Shown: positions 9,948 to 22,899, counted from the first letter of the stretch. The stretch: DNA of 64,000 nt from Simmondsia chinensis (GCA_018398585.1 JAGTTD010000024.1:6352071-6416070); one strand, 5' to 3'. Notes: generated from the sequence alone by a model not told the origin. Numbers and translations: made by a program.

Positions 9948-10567
9948 ATGGTTGGAAGACTGTCTTTCTCTTGAACATTTGCTTGTAGATAGAGCACTTA
10001 TCTGATGAAATTCTAATCCATCAATCTGTTCATACAAAAAAAGTTCTAAAATGTTTTAATGTGGATAAAGCACATCCGTTGAATAGCTAAATGGTCGTTC
10101 GATCCCTTGATGTAAATAAGGACCTTTTTGGCCCTTGAGAGGATAACGAAGAAATTCTTAGCCCTGAAGTGCCATATCTAAGTGTAATAGGTGCACTAAT
10201 GTATCTTGCTAATTATAGCAGACCAGACATAGCCTTCTCGGTTAACTTATTAGCGAAATATAGCTCAACTCCTACTCGAAGACATTGGAATGGGATTCAA
10301 CATATATTTCGGTATCTCCGTGGTATATCTGATACGAGATTATTCTGTTTGAGACATTTGCTGGATATGCTGATGCTGGATATTTGTTTGATCCACATAA
10401 AAGTCATTCGCAAACAGGATACTTATTTACCTATGATAATACTACTATATCTTGGTGATCCACAAAACAAACAACATCAACAACTTCTTCAAATCATGCC
10501 AAAGTACTTGCACTTCATGAGGTAAGTAGGGAATGTTTATGGTTGAGATCCCTTATTCAACAAGATA
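9948..10567 (+). pseudogene. Copia RT end and RNase H, inverted segment
   Basis: This part of the copia pol reads on the plus strand, opposite to the sequence on both sides. It covers the end of RT (FVHQ-like, KVLKCFNVDKAHP), then PYLSVIGALMYLANYSRPD, HWNGIQHIFRYLRG, and RNase H up to HEVSRECLWLRSLIQ. Its two ends match exactly the parts missing from the minus-strand pol, so it is a flipped internal piece, not a second element. Confidence 0.85.
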
Positions 10568-11240
10568 ATATTTTGTCTTTCCGATATCTTTCATCTCAAA
10601 CTCCTTTTTTAAATATGCAATAGCTTGCTCAATCATTTCAGGAGTTCCTATAATGTTTAAATCATCAACATAGACTGCAATGCTAGCAAATCCAAAATTT
10701 GATTTCTTAATAAAAACATATGGGCTCGCGGGATTGTTCACATATCCCTCTCTCAAAAGGTATGTACTAAGATGATTGTACCACATTCGCTAATTGTTTT
10801 AATCTATATAAAGATCTATAATTTGAATGAATACAACTCTCGAGGTTTTGAGCTATATACTTCTTGCATTTATAGCCCTTCAGGGACTTTCATATAGATA
10901 TTATTATTAAGTGATCCATATAGACAAGCTGTTACCATATCCACAAGACGCATGTGGAGTCTTTCAGAGACTGCTAAGCTTATTAAGAATCTAAATGTAA
11001 TTGCGTTCATTACTTGTGAATATATAGCTTCATAATCAATTCCTGGCCTCTGTGAGAAGCCTTGAACTACAACTCGTGCTTTATATCTGACCACTTCATT
11101 CTTTTCATTTCCTTTTCGTACAAATACCCACTTGTAGCCTACGGGTTTCATATTTTCAATCGTCTGGACTATAGGTCCAAAAACTGCACGTTTTGCAAGG
11201 GAATCTAACTCCGCCTGAATTGCTTCTTTCCATTTTGGCT
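10568..11240 (-). pseudogene. Copia reverse transcriptase
   Basis: Minus-strand RT: GYKWVFVRKGNEKNEVVRYK, ARVVVQGFSQRPGIDYEAIY, then YMKVPEGL. A second part (10553-10786) has VYVDDLNIIGT with the catalytic YVDD, and EFEMKDIGKTKYYL. A stretch around 10790-10870 with stops joins them. The right side (11160-11240) holds the linker (LAKRAVFGPIVQT-like). Confidence 0.88.
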
Positions 11241-12800
11241 AATCATTTCGTCTTTAACATTCTTGAATAGATTTAGGTTTAAGATCTTCAACTTTGGTGG
11301 TCAAATCAGTGGCCACAATATATGCGAACACTTGATCAATCATCGTCTTATTTCGATTCCATTCTATGCAGCAATAGCATAGTTTATCGAGATTTCCTCA
11401 TTCTCGATATTTTCATCATTTTTCACAATTCTCAAGTACATGACATCCTCAAGGAATCATTTCATCCTCTATATCTTTTTCTTGGATTTACATTTGTACA
11501 TTTTCAAGGGTTTCCTCTTTAGGAGTTTTAATAAAGGAGCCGACTTGTTTGTTTTGCTCTCGTTTCTTTCTTGGATTTTTATCTTTAGAACCAACAGGTC
11601 TACCATGCTTTTGGCGTATAGTAGACATACTTGCCAATGTCTTAGAAGAGTATTCGTTTGGAATATCAATTCAAATAGGAGCATTCATAGCTGGAGCATG
11701 TGATTTGGTCACTCTTTTTATATCAACGAATGCATCTGGTAATTGGTTTGCAATATTTTGTAAATGGATAATTTTATGGACCTCCATTTCACATTGATTC
11801 ATACGTGGATCAAAATGTGATATTAATGATGCATTCCACACAATTTTACGCTTTTCCAGCTTTAATTTTTCTCCCCCTAATTTTGAAAAAATTGTTTTGT
11901 TAAGCTTACAATCTGCAAACCGTGTAGCAAAAATGTCTCCCGTCAATGGTTCAAGATTTTAATAATTGACAAAGATTCAAATCCAACACAAATTTCAAGT
12001 CTCCTTTGTGAACCACTTTCGTGCACTAGGATGGTGCAATTGGAACATACACACAGTAACCAAAAATTCGTAGATGGAATATATTTGGTTCTTGACCAAA
12101 AACAAGTTGCAATTAGGAGTATTTATGATAAGCAGTTGGCCTGGAACGAATCAATGATGCAGTATGTAATATAGCGTGCCCTTAATCCAATGCAGGCAAT
12201 TTTGTTTTCATAAGTAATGGTCTAGCAATTAGCTATAGATGTTTGATCAAGGATTCTACAAGACCATTTTGTGTATGCTGGTGACCCACAAGATGCTCAA
12301 CTGTAATCTCAGTTGACATACAATAGTCATTAAAAGCTTGGGATGTAAATTCACATGCATTATCAAGACGGATCTTTTTGGTTGTGTAATCCGGACATTG
12401 AGCTCGTAATCGAATTATTTGCGCAAAAAGTCTCACAAATGCCACATTGCGTGTAGATATTAGATAGACATATGACCAACGTGTTGAGACATTTATCAAC
12501 ACCATAAAGTATAGAAATGGTCCACATAATAGAATAATAGGCCCACATATGTCTCCGTATATTCTTTCTAAAAATATAGGAGACTCAACCTCAATTTTAG
12601 TTGGGGATGGCCTAGTAATTATTTTACCTTGAGCACAAACAGCATATGAAATTTTATCAAGTGAAAAATCTTCTGGTTCTTTAATGAATGTCCATGAGAA
12701 CTTTCAATGATTTTTCTCATCATTGTTGCACCTGGATGGCCCAAACAGTCATGCCATAAGGTGAACATTTTGTAATCAGTTAACTTCTGGTCAACCACTA
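11241..12800 (-). pseudogene. Copia integrase and linker
   Basis: The integrase core on the minus strand (12505-12233) reads VLINVSTRWSYVYLIS, then IIRLRAQCPDYTTKKIRLDN, SQAFNDYC, and QNGLVESLIKHL. The first catalytic aspartate position, usually VLIDAST, is asparagine (VLIN). Towards 11950 follow linker pieces with several stops. The upstream zinc-binding region lies near 12650-12760. Confidence 0.8.
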
Positions 12801-12822
12801 TATTTGATTCAATCGGGTATAT

Positions 12823-13240
12823 TTAAGTATAATATAACCAGGACAAAATTACTAACAATTTGTCCACTATGTTCGTTTTCCCCAAGGTAAGCGATGTAAT
12901 ATAAAGATATGTTTTATCACCCTCAATTATTGTCTCAATATGATATTTACTACTACGAATATCTCGAAAACTGTTCATGTTTCTCCGTGGTATACTAGAA
13001 AACAGAGTATCGCTTATGTTTAGCTTTGTTCCTCCATAAAACATAACATGTGCTCTTCCGAAGCCTTCCACTAAATTCGAAACACCCGATATTATATTAA
13101 CATTCACTTTAGCTAATCGTAGCTGAGAAAAATATATTTTGCTTTTGAGGATAGTGTGTGTCGTTACACTGTGAGCTAGACATAAATCTCTATTTTCGAC
13201 CAAATTTATATTTTTTTCAAATATAAAATACATATTTATT
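12823..13240 (-). pseudogene. Copia protease region
   Basis: Open on the minus strand for 136 codons. It starts near AHSVTTHTILKSK, where family members have a DSATTHTIL-type aspartic protease motif; the catalytic aspartate is replaced by histidine. It continues with YFSQLRLAKVNVNIISG, NLVEGFGRAHVMF and RNMNSFRDIRSSKYHIET. AT-rich sequence at 13230-13500 interrupts the region upstream. Confidence 0.82.
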
Positions 13241-13539
13241 AGTAGAACTCTATTTATGTTACGTATTTATAAAATTACAAAAGTGTAATTAATAAAGTAT
13301 TTCAAAGTGACTATAATATAATAATACTTTTGAATTTTACTTTATAAATATAGTCATCAAGCTTAATTTTATTGGAGATAACCCATTAAGAAGAAATATC
13401 AAAACATAATATTGTACTAAATTACACACACCAAACCGATATTATTCTATTAAAAGTAAAACAAAACTTAGTACAAGAGACATAACTAAAAAACAAAAAA
13501 ACTTCAATCCAGTTAACATTTCCATCACTTATTTAATGA

Positions 13540-14529
13540 TCAATTATTCCACTAGCATCCTCAAACAAATCAGAAATACCAAGATGCGTCACATTAATAG
13601 GAGAATGATCTTCAGCAAAGTTTGTTTCTGCATGTTTGCCTTTCTCTTTCAATCATGCTTGATAAAGGTTCACCAGATGTTCAACCCGTACGATAGGTAG
13701 TGATAGCAATTTGTTTCCACTTCTTTTGATGAAGTTTGCTGATGGGTTTTCTCCCTTTTATATTTCTCTTCATTCTTGCGGGACTTCTTAAACTTTGGTC
13801 CATTTTGATTACCATGGTGTCAGTTATTATAACCACAGCTATAACCTCGACCACGACCATGTCCACGACCATGGCCACGCCCGCCACAACCATGGCCACG
13901 GCTATATGTATCATTGTCGTGGGATATACCATTCACTTCAGGGAATGGCTGTGGCCCAATTGGTCGTGACCAATAATTTTTCATTAACAGTTCTTCATTT
14001 TGTTGAACAACAAGAAGACATGAAATTAACTCTAAGTATTTTTTGAAATTTCAATCTCAATATTGCTGCTGCATGAGTATATTTGAGACATGAAAAGTAG
14101 AAAATATTTTCTCTAACATATCCTCCTCAATAATATTTTCTCTTCATAATTTCAGTTGGGAGGTAATACTAAATACAGCAGAGTTATACTCACTGACAAT
14201 TTAAAATCCTGTAGCCACAGGTGAATCCATTCATAGCCAGCTTTAGGAAGGATTACATATTTTTGATGATCGAACCTCTCCTTTAAATTTAACTAAAGGA
14301 CAAGTGGGTCATTTATAGAAAGATAATTGGCTTTCAATCCTTCATGGATATGATGCCTGAGTAATATCATTGCTTTAGCACGATCTTGCAGAGATTTGCT
14401 ATTTTCCCTTTTAACTTTATCTTCGAGATTCATAGCATCAAGGTGAATCTCAACATCAAGGGTCCAAGGCAGATACTTTTTTCCAGTTATATCAAGAGCA
14501 GTAAATTCAAGCTTAGTAAAATCAGCCAT
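13540..14529 (-). pseudogene. Copia gag
   Basis: The start MADFTKLEFTALDITGKKYL at 14529 is the standard N-terminus of this copia gag type. Near 13830-13920 a glycine/arginine stretch (RGHGCGGRGHGRGHGRGRGY) is an RNA-binding region. Near 13640-13690 lie remains of a zinc knuckle followed by a TSGEPLSSMIE region. SPINVTHLGISDLFEDASG follows at about 13550-13620. The middle is poorly kept. Confidence 0.8.
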
Positions 14530-14603
14530 TAAAAATCACAAAGACTAGGGAATAAAAACTTACCACAAGTATATCTAATCCTTAGCTGGCTAGAGACTTG
14601 TAT

Positions 14604-15061
14604 TGATAACTTGCTATAAAGCTAGAGACATATTATACTCAAAAGAATAAGAATAAAAATACAAACTCAAATGTATTTAAAGAAAAATAGCAAGTATTTT
14701 ATTCCAGAACTCATAAACAAGAGAAGTTTTTATTGTATTCAAATAATTCTCTAAATTTTTTATTCTTCTCAATTTCTTTCTCTCACTTTCTCTAATTCTC
14801 AATCTTATATTCTCAATTTTTTACTTTTTTCATTTCCTTTCACTGTGCCAATATTTATATACATAAAGCATGTTGCACATGAGTTACCATGGTATTTGAC
14901 ATGAAAGTACATGTGTGTCATGCATGCAAAATTAACTATGTGTGTGTGTGCGCGCGCGTGCATATAGGTTTTTTACATAATTTTTAATTTTTTAGAATAT
15001 TTAATAATATTCAAATTTGACCATAAAAATTTTACCCAAAAAATATCCAATATTTACAACA
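14604..15061 (-). repeat. 5' LTR of copia element
   Basis: Partner of 7711-8175. It has a (TG)n(CG)n stretch at 14938-14961 where the other LTR has TA/CA repeats, showing independent microsatellite change. No clear initiator-tRNA primer site is visible on its inner side. Confidence 0.85.
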
Positions 15062-15119
15062 ACACTCTCTTTTTCTACATTTTTGCTTATGGTCTTCCTT
15101 TTCTAACCCTAATGATAGT

Positions 15120-15640
15120 TCTATAAATAAATTTAGGGATTGTAATTAGGGATAGGACGAGTCAGGTATGGGGGGTGCCATCTCCCTACCCGTACCCACT
15201 ACCCAAATTCATACCCATACCCCCATTACCAGCCACAGGTATGAACTAGATTCTCATACCCACCCCGGTGTGTACAAACCCATATCCATACTCACCTCAT
15301 TACCTGATAGTATCCAATGGGTATCCATTACCCGCCCCGTACCCGCTCTAATAGGGGGTACAAAATGATTATCCAGTATATGCCCATATTAACTATTTAA
15401 CACTATTTTAAAATTTTAATTATATTTTTTTTGTAACATTGATGAATAATTTAAGTAGTTGAATTAAAAAGCATATTTTTTAAATTTGAAAGTTAATTAG
15501 ATATAAAATAGAGCGGATATGGTAAGTATAAAGCGAGGCAGGTTGGGGCGGGTACAACACTAAACCCGCTCCCACCCCATACCTGTGGCAGGTGCGGGTC
15601 CGGTACACCCCATAATAGAGAAGTCTCCACCATTCTCAAA
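15120..15640. repeat. Possible non-autonomous DNA transposon with GGGTACCC-rich ends
   Basis: Both ends are rich in short GGGTAC/GTACCC-type repeats (15150-15365 and 15540-15620) around an AT-rich middle. This layout is common in plant hAT-type non-autonomous elements. I could not define terminal repeats or target duplications, so boundaries are approximate. Confidence 0.35.
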
Positions 15641-16242
15641 ATTGAGGAAACCACAATTCCAAGCATTCTAAAGAGGTGGCTTTTCATGTGCTAAATCATT
15701 GAAAAAGAAAAATATAATATCAAAATATTTATTGCACACAGCATTATATGAATTAGAATCTAAATTAATGACCTGTTTAGTGACTCGTATGTATTTGTGG
15801 CACAAAGAAATTCAAATGGACAGCACCAATGCAAAATTGAAAACCAAAAATATATTACAATCACCTTGTAATTTTAATCACAACGCATTCAAAAGGCACC
15901 GGCAACATACACGATCAAGACTCAAGAGGCCTCACAAAGAAAGAGCAAGATGTTGCCACCATTAAGCAGACTTGAAAAAAATGAAAGCCAATTGACAACC
16001 AGAAACATTTTGCTAATGGTAAGAACGCCAACAAAATTTTTGTTTAGTCTATTACAAATTTTATACTTAGAAGCTTATTTTCTTTGCCTATAGCTAACAA
16101 TGGGGGGAGAGGGAGAGCATTGGCAGCTAGAGTTTTCGAAACAAAGGATGAAATGAAATAGGCTTTGCAGATAAATGACAAATACGAAACAGTGATGAAA
16201 TTTGGGTAATTTTAGTTTTTGATGTACTAAGTATTACATTTT
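15641..16242. other. Unassigned stretch
   Basis: AT-rich with no recognisable gene or repeat. Confidence 0.4.
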
Positions 16243-17607
16243 CAGAAGGTTGACCAAATTATTTAACCAAATTATCCAAGGGGAAAAAATGCCTGACGAT
16301 TGGCGAAAGAGTACACTAGTTCTTGTTTATAAGAACAAGAGTGACATATGGAGTTGTGCCAACTACAGAGAAATTAAACTGATGAGCCACACTCTAAAGC
16401 TTTGGGATCGGGTCATAGAAAAAAAGCTTCGACAACAAGTACGAGTCCCAGTGAACCAATTTGGATTTATGCCAAGCAGGTCGACGATAGAAGCTATTCA
16501 CCTCCTGCGGAGGGCTATAGAGTGCTATAGAGATAAATGAAAGGACCTTCACATAGTTTTCATAGATATAAAGAAGGCATCTGATAGAGTACCAAGAGAG
16601 GTCCTATGAAGGGTCCTGGAGGGGAAAGGCATCCACGAGCCCTATATACGAGTCATCAAGGACATGTACGAAGATGCCCAAACCATTGTGCGCATAACTG
16701 AAAGGGAGATAGTCGCTTTCCCGATTACAGTGGGGCTACACCAAGGATCAGCCCTCAGTCCCTTTCTGTTCATTTTGGTTATGGATGAGCTTACTAGGCA
16801 AATCCAAGAGGACGTGCCTTGGTGCATGCTTTTCGCTGACGATATAGTCCTGGTGGGAGAATCTAGGGAGGAGGTAAATGAGAAACTAGACCGCTGGAGG
16901 AGGACCTTAGAATCGAAAAATCTAAGACTCAGTAGATCTAAGACAGAGTATATGGAATTCAAGTTCAGCACCTCTACCTTACCAAGCATAGAAATCGTTA
17001 AGATTGGATCTGAGAGCATACCACAGAAAGAGTGCTTTAAATATTTGGGTCCCATGGTCCAACAGGACTGAGAAGTAGACGCAGATGTCAACAACAGAAT
17101 TAAAATGGGTTGGCATAAATGGAGGTTGGGATCCCCAGTACTGTGCGATAGAAAGTTCCCGTTAAAGCTAAAGGGTAAATACTATAAGACGATAGTGAGA
17201 CTTGCTATGACTTACGGAGCAGAGTGCTAGCCAGTAAAGTGTCATCACACACAGAAGCTCAAAGTGGCGGAGATGAAGATGTTAAGATGGATTTGTGGAC
17301 ACACAAGGAAAGACAGGATTAGAAATGACGTCATAAGAAGTAAAGTAGGCGTCGCCCAGATAGAGGACAAGCTGAGGGAGCAGCAGCTGTGATGGTTTGG
17401 GCATGTTAGGAGGAGATCCACCAATGCCCCTGTCAAGAGATGCGAGCAACTCTATATTACAGATGGAAAGAGACGGAGATGCCGGCCTAAGAAGAGATGG
17501 ATGGAGACAATCCGACGGGACCTAGCATATCTCAACCTGAATGAAGAGTTGGCCCTAGATAGAACTCAATGGAGGATTAGTATAGGTGTACTAGATGTAG
17601 CTGAGTA
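16243..17607 (+). pseudogene. RTE reverse transcriptase and C-terminus
   Basis: RT blocks in order: IIQGEKMPDDWRKSTLVLVY, NYREIKLMSHTLKLWDRVI, NQFGFMPSRSTIEAIHLLRR, then a TGA and FIDIKKASDRVPREVL. VGLHQGSALSPFLFILVMDE, the intact catalytic box FADDIVLVGES, RLSRSKTEYMEFKF and the RTE C-terminal motifs [24 protein letters not shown] and [14 protein letters not shown] follow. At least four stops interrupt it. Confidence 0.88.
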
Positions 17608-17689
17608 GGAGCATTGTGCTATAGTAGGCTCGTACTACTAACAATGAATGCTTGGCTTTGTTTCGGCATGGTTTGCCTGCCAGTGCCCC

Positions 17690-17970
17690 TATGGTTGGAT
17701 GGAGACTACTCAACAGATGCGAATAAAAGAAGAGGCCGGCCAAACCAAAATTGACCAGAGGTGTCTAGAGTGGACTCAAGATTCACCATTACCCGTCAGC
17801 AGATGCGTACATCTACGTATTGGGATATCTAATCCTCCACTTGAGACTACAAGATATAGAAGAATTCCATGAAGACAATCCAACAGAATCTTGCCTACCT
17901 CAACCCAAAAGAAGTGACGGCCTTAGTTTAAGCTTAGTGGAGGAAGAGTATAGGGATATCTAATATAGCT
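17690..17970 (+). pseudogene. Second, degraded copy of an RTE C-terminus
   Basis: Reads NSMKTIQQNLAYLNPKEV then WRKSIGISN, matching the C-terminus at 17500-17607 ([22 protein letters not shown]). It may be a tandem duplication or the end of another RTE copy. Confidence 0.6.
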
Positions 17971-18264
17971 ATATGGGTGCATTCAGCATCGGTAAACTGT
18001 GGCAGGCTCGTTTGCGTACACGTAGTACGGGTGTTGTTTTAGTCGCTTCGGACTCCTAGGATCTAGCAACGTGGGATATTGCATCGCTTTCTATACTTCA
18101 CTCTTCTCTATTATGCTACACTCTCCCACTCTCTCTCTATCTCTCCCTCTTTCACTCCACCCCCCTTTTCTCTCTCTCTCTCTCTCTCTCTCCCGCTCCC
18201 CCTATCTCTGTACTCTCTGTTATGCTCTAACCCACACTATGATTGCACTAGGGCACATGTATAA

Positions 18265-18284
18265 CCCCCCCCCCCCCCCCCCCC
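18265..18284. repeat. C homopolymer
   Basis: About 20 C in a row, preceded by a CT-rich tract at 18110-18215. Confidence 0.9.
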
Positions 18285-18575
18285 GAGCTTGTATGCTCCC
18301 ACGCATACATACTTAGATACTTGCATGCTTATTTCAATAATTCATGTGTGAATTTATTTGTGATTAATTCGTTGGTGATAAACTGATTATTTGCTTGCAA
18401 GTGTACGCACACCCATCCTTAATTGGATCAAATAAAGGTTGAGGGACCTCGGAAGCAGTCTCTCGTCAGGGTCTTACTCTAATGGGGTAAGACTGCGTAC
18501 ATCCTTTCCCTCCCAGGCCCCGCGTGAGCGGGAGCCCTCTAGGCACTGGGTTTGTTGTTGTTGTCGTTTGTAGTT

Positions 18576-19737
18576 GTTGATTGATTATTTTAGTTTAGGG
18601 TAATTCTAGACGGTGATTAATTATTTCTTAATGTCTGAACAAGAGAAAGTAATTGATCATAAAAGGGGGAAAAAAATTTTGCTTTAATGGGAGCCTCCAA
18701 CCCACGTAATTGTAAATAACATGCTTAGCATAAATACAGCTCAATAACAAGAACTACATATCTGTATAAAAAAATACACAACAATAAGAGGGAAAGATTT
18801 TTTTAAAAATGCATATACATACCCAAAACCTAAAATATCTATTTATTCATTTATCATTTGTATCATTTTTTATTTGGTATTTTTATATCCAAGTTTTCAC
18901 CCCATCTAATGGGTATTTTCACTTTTTTAAAATCAAAATAATAAGAAAAGATAAAATAAAATTATCCAATCTATTTTTTTTAACAACAAATTATACAATC
19001 TATTTTTGATCAAAAAAATCATCCAATCTCAGCTTTTTAATAAAAAAAACTACTATAATAAGGAAAACAAGTTGGGAAAAAAATAGGAAAGAAAGAAGAA
19101 AAGTTAAGGGAAAAAATAATTTTACTTAATTCAGGAGAGATTTTGTTGCATTAAATAATTTATTTTTTAGGTAAATAATTTAGATAACATTTAAAAAAAC
19201 AAAAAAAAAAAGATAGAGAACCTCAAACAACTTTGAGCAAAATAGGGTGAGAATGGTGAGGTGACCTAATGTTACATATTGTCCGATAGTGTCTTATTTT
19301 TTGTTCAATTGTAATTTTATATCAGAAAGATGATCTAAATTCTTATTCAAAAAAATATAATCAGACTAAAAAAAATATATTACTTTCATTTATAAAGATA
19401 TTAAAAAATAAAATTTATTTTTATTAATTTACGAAATAAACGCATCAAATATCTTTTATATCACTAAACGCTCTTTCCTTAATTTACCCTCCTCCATTTC
19501 CTTATTTCCCCTCCCCCTTTAGTGAGCAAATTTAAAAAAACAAATATATATATATAATAATTAAAAAAAAAAATCAACATAGTAAGAGGAAAAAAAAAAA
19601 AAGAGATGTCCATCTTAATATAGTAACCAAAACGAACAAAAATGCCACCATTAGATTACGCCAACTACATTTTAAAAGTAAATAAAGTACAAAATGACAA
19701 CTGAAAAAATTTGAAGGTAATCCCCATTTACTTTTGG
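18576..19737. other. AT-rich stretch without recognisable features
   Basis: A and T runs only; no open frame of interest, no repeat boundaries seen. Confidence 0.5.
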
Positions 19738-20311
19738 GAAATTATTACTTAGGTACCCTAAGGTTTGGTGATTTATCACCTACGTACCCTGACAGTTTAA
19801 TACATATAATAAGGTATCGTGAGGTTTCAAAATGTTATCACTTAGGCACCCTATGCGAGAATTTGCTGAATTTTTGGTGAAAATTCAACATTTTTCATTA
19901 AAAAATATTGATGCAATAGCTGATTACAATAATGTGTACAAGCTATATCAATATTTTCAATGAAAATTAAACAGAGTACAAAAAAATCGTTACTGAATTA
20001 TGACGGAAGATATCCACATATTATTGAAATAACATATTATTGAAATAATGTGTTAGCATTTTATAATAGAAAATTGTTATATTATGATAGAAGACACCTA
20101 TATAATTGCTTTAATTATGTCCTATGTTAGCAATTTTTAATAAAAATCTATATAATTTTGAAAAATGGTACCTAATTGATAAAATTTTTAAACTTTAAGG
20201 TACCTAAGTGATAAATTTTTTAAAGTTTAGAGTACCTTATTGCATATAATAAAACGTCAGAGTACTTAAGTGATAAATCATTAAACCTCGAGGTACCAAA
20301 GTGATAAATTC
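19738..20311. mobile_element. MITE with long terminal inverted repeats
   Basis: The left end (TTACTTAGGTACCCTAAGG, then TTTATCACCTACGTACCC) is the inverted counterpart of the right end (TAAGTGATAAATCATTAAAC, then CGAGGTACCAAAGTGATAAA). The inverted repeats are about 100 bp with repeated GGTACC/GTGATAAAT motifs. No coding capacity. Target duplication is not clear. A partial relative lies at about 33835-34145. Confidence 0.6.
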
Positions 20312-21046
20312 TCTTTCCTTTTAGTACTCTCTCTATTTATTACAGAGAATTCTTACCCCCCCCCCCCCCCCAAAAAAAAATTATTAAAAACTCCAAATCA
20401 AACAATTGTATGAATCCACCATTCATTTTTTGAAATCACAATAAAAAGAAAAAGAAAAATAATTATTGATTAAATTCTTATGCATTCGATATAGCAAATA
20501 ATACCCTCCTTAAATCAACAGAAAAAACACAACTAAAACAATCACTAAATTTTGGCTTAAGTCCGTCTAAAATGATTTAAAATTTTACATGATAAATAAG
20601 CAAACATGTTTAATATTAAAAAGGAAACGCATAACTATACTATTTATAACATACTTTCGTTATATGGGAGCAAACTAAATTGTTGAGACAGGACCATGAA
20701 GGAAGACATGACATTAAAGTTATTACCTAACAAATTTGTAATCTTTTGGATAAGAAGTTCCATAATTCACTACAATGCAAACTATGTATATTGAACATTA
20801 ATTTTTGCATTTTAAAAATAATTTAATTCAATTAATACAAAAATTTACAACTACCAAATACAATACAAAACAAATATCACTCGTACATCGCTCGAAAAGA
20901 AACCTAGTATCATGAAATTTACAACTACCAAATTTATACTCTCTCTCCTTCCACTGTTTTTAGCGGCTTGGAGGTGCATATCAAAGCATTATAGCTTTGG
21001 TTTGCATGACAATCAGAAAAGCTTTATCAACCATTCACAATCTCAT
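20312..21046. other. AT-rich stretch without recognisable features
   Basis: Contains a C run at 20357-20372; nothing else recognised. Confidence 0.4.
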
Positions 21047-21285
21047 ATACTATTATTTGAATTATTTTATTAAATATATGAAATTATAAATTAAAAAATT
21101 TATTTTATAAAATTTATGAATTAAAAATTCAATACTAGAAAACCAAAGATGTTCATATGTAATTTACCATCATTTGAAATATTTTATTAAATATATAAAT
21201 TTCACAAACTAAAGAATTATTTTAAAAAATTTATGGGCTATAAATTTAATACCGAAAAACTTTGGATGTATATATGCAATTTACT
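21047..21285. repeat. Two-unit tandem repeat of about 120 bp
   Basis: Units at about 21047-21168 and 21169-21285 share ATTTGAA..ATTTTATTAAATATAT and end in a GATGT..ATATG.AATTTAC block. They are diverged. Confidence 0.6.
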
Positions 21286-22899
21286 TTCAAAATAGCCAAA
21301 AAAAGAAAAAAAATTTTACCGTTAAAATATTAGTTTTTAGAACTTCAAAAAGTTGTGAAAAAGGAGATAATTTTAAATTAATATGTAAAGCTAGAATTCC
21401 AAAAGATTCTTTTCGAATCGGTGGGACCAAAAGCCAAAGCCTTGTTATGTTAAAAATGTTCAGTAAAAACAAATGGAAATAACTAAAAATCTGACTTTCA
21501 GCTAATAACACGACAAGAAATTGTCATTCAGTTGTCTTAAATTTAGGAAAAATCTGCTCATTAAACTTGAGTATTTTAGGTATTGTTTGGTATGTATGAA
21601 ATAGATACAGGAAATTATAATTAATGGAAAGTGCCGATTTGGCCCTTATTTAGTATATACGAGAAGTAGGTAAAATACGGGAAGTTGAAATTCTTCCAAT
21701 TACTTTAAAATGCATAAAATAACTTTCCTAACTTTCCTTAGGTAAGTCCTACTTTTGTAGGACCTTTAATTTATCTAACAATCATATCCCTTCTAATTTT
21801 TAAATATGATAACTTACGAGTCATCCAATCAACTTTACCCATATTTAGTAGAAATTGAAAGTTTTTTTTTTTTTTTTTAGCACAAGTAGAAATTGAAAAA
21901 TTAATCATGGGTATAATAGTCATCTTAATTATATTTCATGGGAAGCTATTGTGTCAACCAAATAAAACATAAAAATTAAATTCCCGAGAATTATTATTTC
22001 CCATATAAGCAAAAAAACACTTTTAGGCTCCGTTTGGTTGTCAAAGGAAGTGAATTCTTGCACGAAGTTGTACTTCCCAGGAATTCATTTACCTTGTCAA
22101 AATCGATACTTCCCATGAATTGGAATTTTTATTGGAAATGCTAACTCATCATATGAATTTGGTTATATTAGGCTTAATTAACACCAAAAGTCCATATATT
22201 TTACTTGTATTAATTTAGTCTTTATAATTTTAATAGTGCCAATTTAGTCCATGTATAATTCATATTGTGTCAATTCGATCTTTAGAGCAAAATTTATGCT
22301 AAGTTTTTATTGAAACTTCTAATAGTTGGGTCATGAGTTAGGTCAAAATAACTTTTTGGGAAAATTTATAGAGTTATTTGCTTTTAACATGATAATATTG
22401 TTAAAAATTATGTTAATAACTTAACTTAAATTTGATCACATAAGAATAAATTAACGCAATATAAATTAAATTATAGATTAACTAAATTGATACAATTAAA
22501 AATTTTAAGACTAAAGTGACATAATAAAAAAAATACAGAAATCTTTTATGTTAATAACCATAACTTATTAACAGTGTCAAAAAGAGTTCATTAGACTAAA
22601 TATTTCCTACAAAATAACATTTTTTTTTTCACATTAGCAATTTTTCTTTCTCTCTATGTATATCAGTTACGATAGTTGATCAAAAATAATTTTTAGGTAT
22701 GATAAATGCTTGCTTTAATCAATGAATTATTAACTAATTTATATAAGCTCTGTTCTATATCAAACAAAAGACGTTAGTGGTTGTGAAACAGGCATGGATT
22801 GTATCATCATAGCGACATGCTAAATCATGTGACAAGACATCAGTGCGATGTGTCATTCCCGTGATTTTAGGTTGACCCATAAGATTTCAACAAATATAA
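21286..22899. other. AT-rich intergenic DNA with possible MITE relics
   Basis: TTGTTTGGTATGTATG near 21576 and GGCTCCGTTTGGTTG near 22026 look like ends of small DNA transposons. 22180-22530 has inverted TTTAGTC/GACTAAA motifs. None could be bounded. Confidence 0.35.

Larger units (their letters stand above)
7711..15061 (-). mobile_element. Old Ty1/copia element with both LTRs, minus strand
   Basis: Two similar direct repeats of about 460 bp (7711-8175 and 14604-15061) bound gag and pol remains that read on the minus strand. The LTRs begin TGTTGTAAATATTGGATA in element sense and end with CA. The order on the minus strand is gag (14529 down), zinc-knuckle area, protease, integrase, RT, RNase H. 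The element contains a nested RTE LINE (8625-9928) and an internal inversion (9948-10567). No convincing 5-bp target duplication is visible. LTR divergence and many stops show that it is old. Confidence 0.9.
16243..18575 (+). mobile_element. RTE-type LINE, longer copy
   Basis: A second RTE LINE starting earlier in the RT domain than the 8625 copy and ending in the same tail: CCTCGGAAGCAG, TAAGACTGCGTACATCC, GGCACTGGG and (TTG)n near 18549-18590. Between the ORF end (about 17607) and the tail lie a degraded second copy of the ORF's C-terminal part (17690-17970), a CT-rich stretch (18110-18215) and a C run (18265-18284). The 5' end is truncated; I could not find its target duplication. Confidence 0.85.

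Noticed and set aside
13681..14046. Val/Met-rich and His-rich open frames on both strands
   Set aside because: Other-frame readings of the Gly/Arg-rich stretch of the copia gag.
18071..18316. Leu/Ser-rich short proteins
   Set aside because: Translation of a CT-rich tract and C run.
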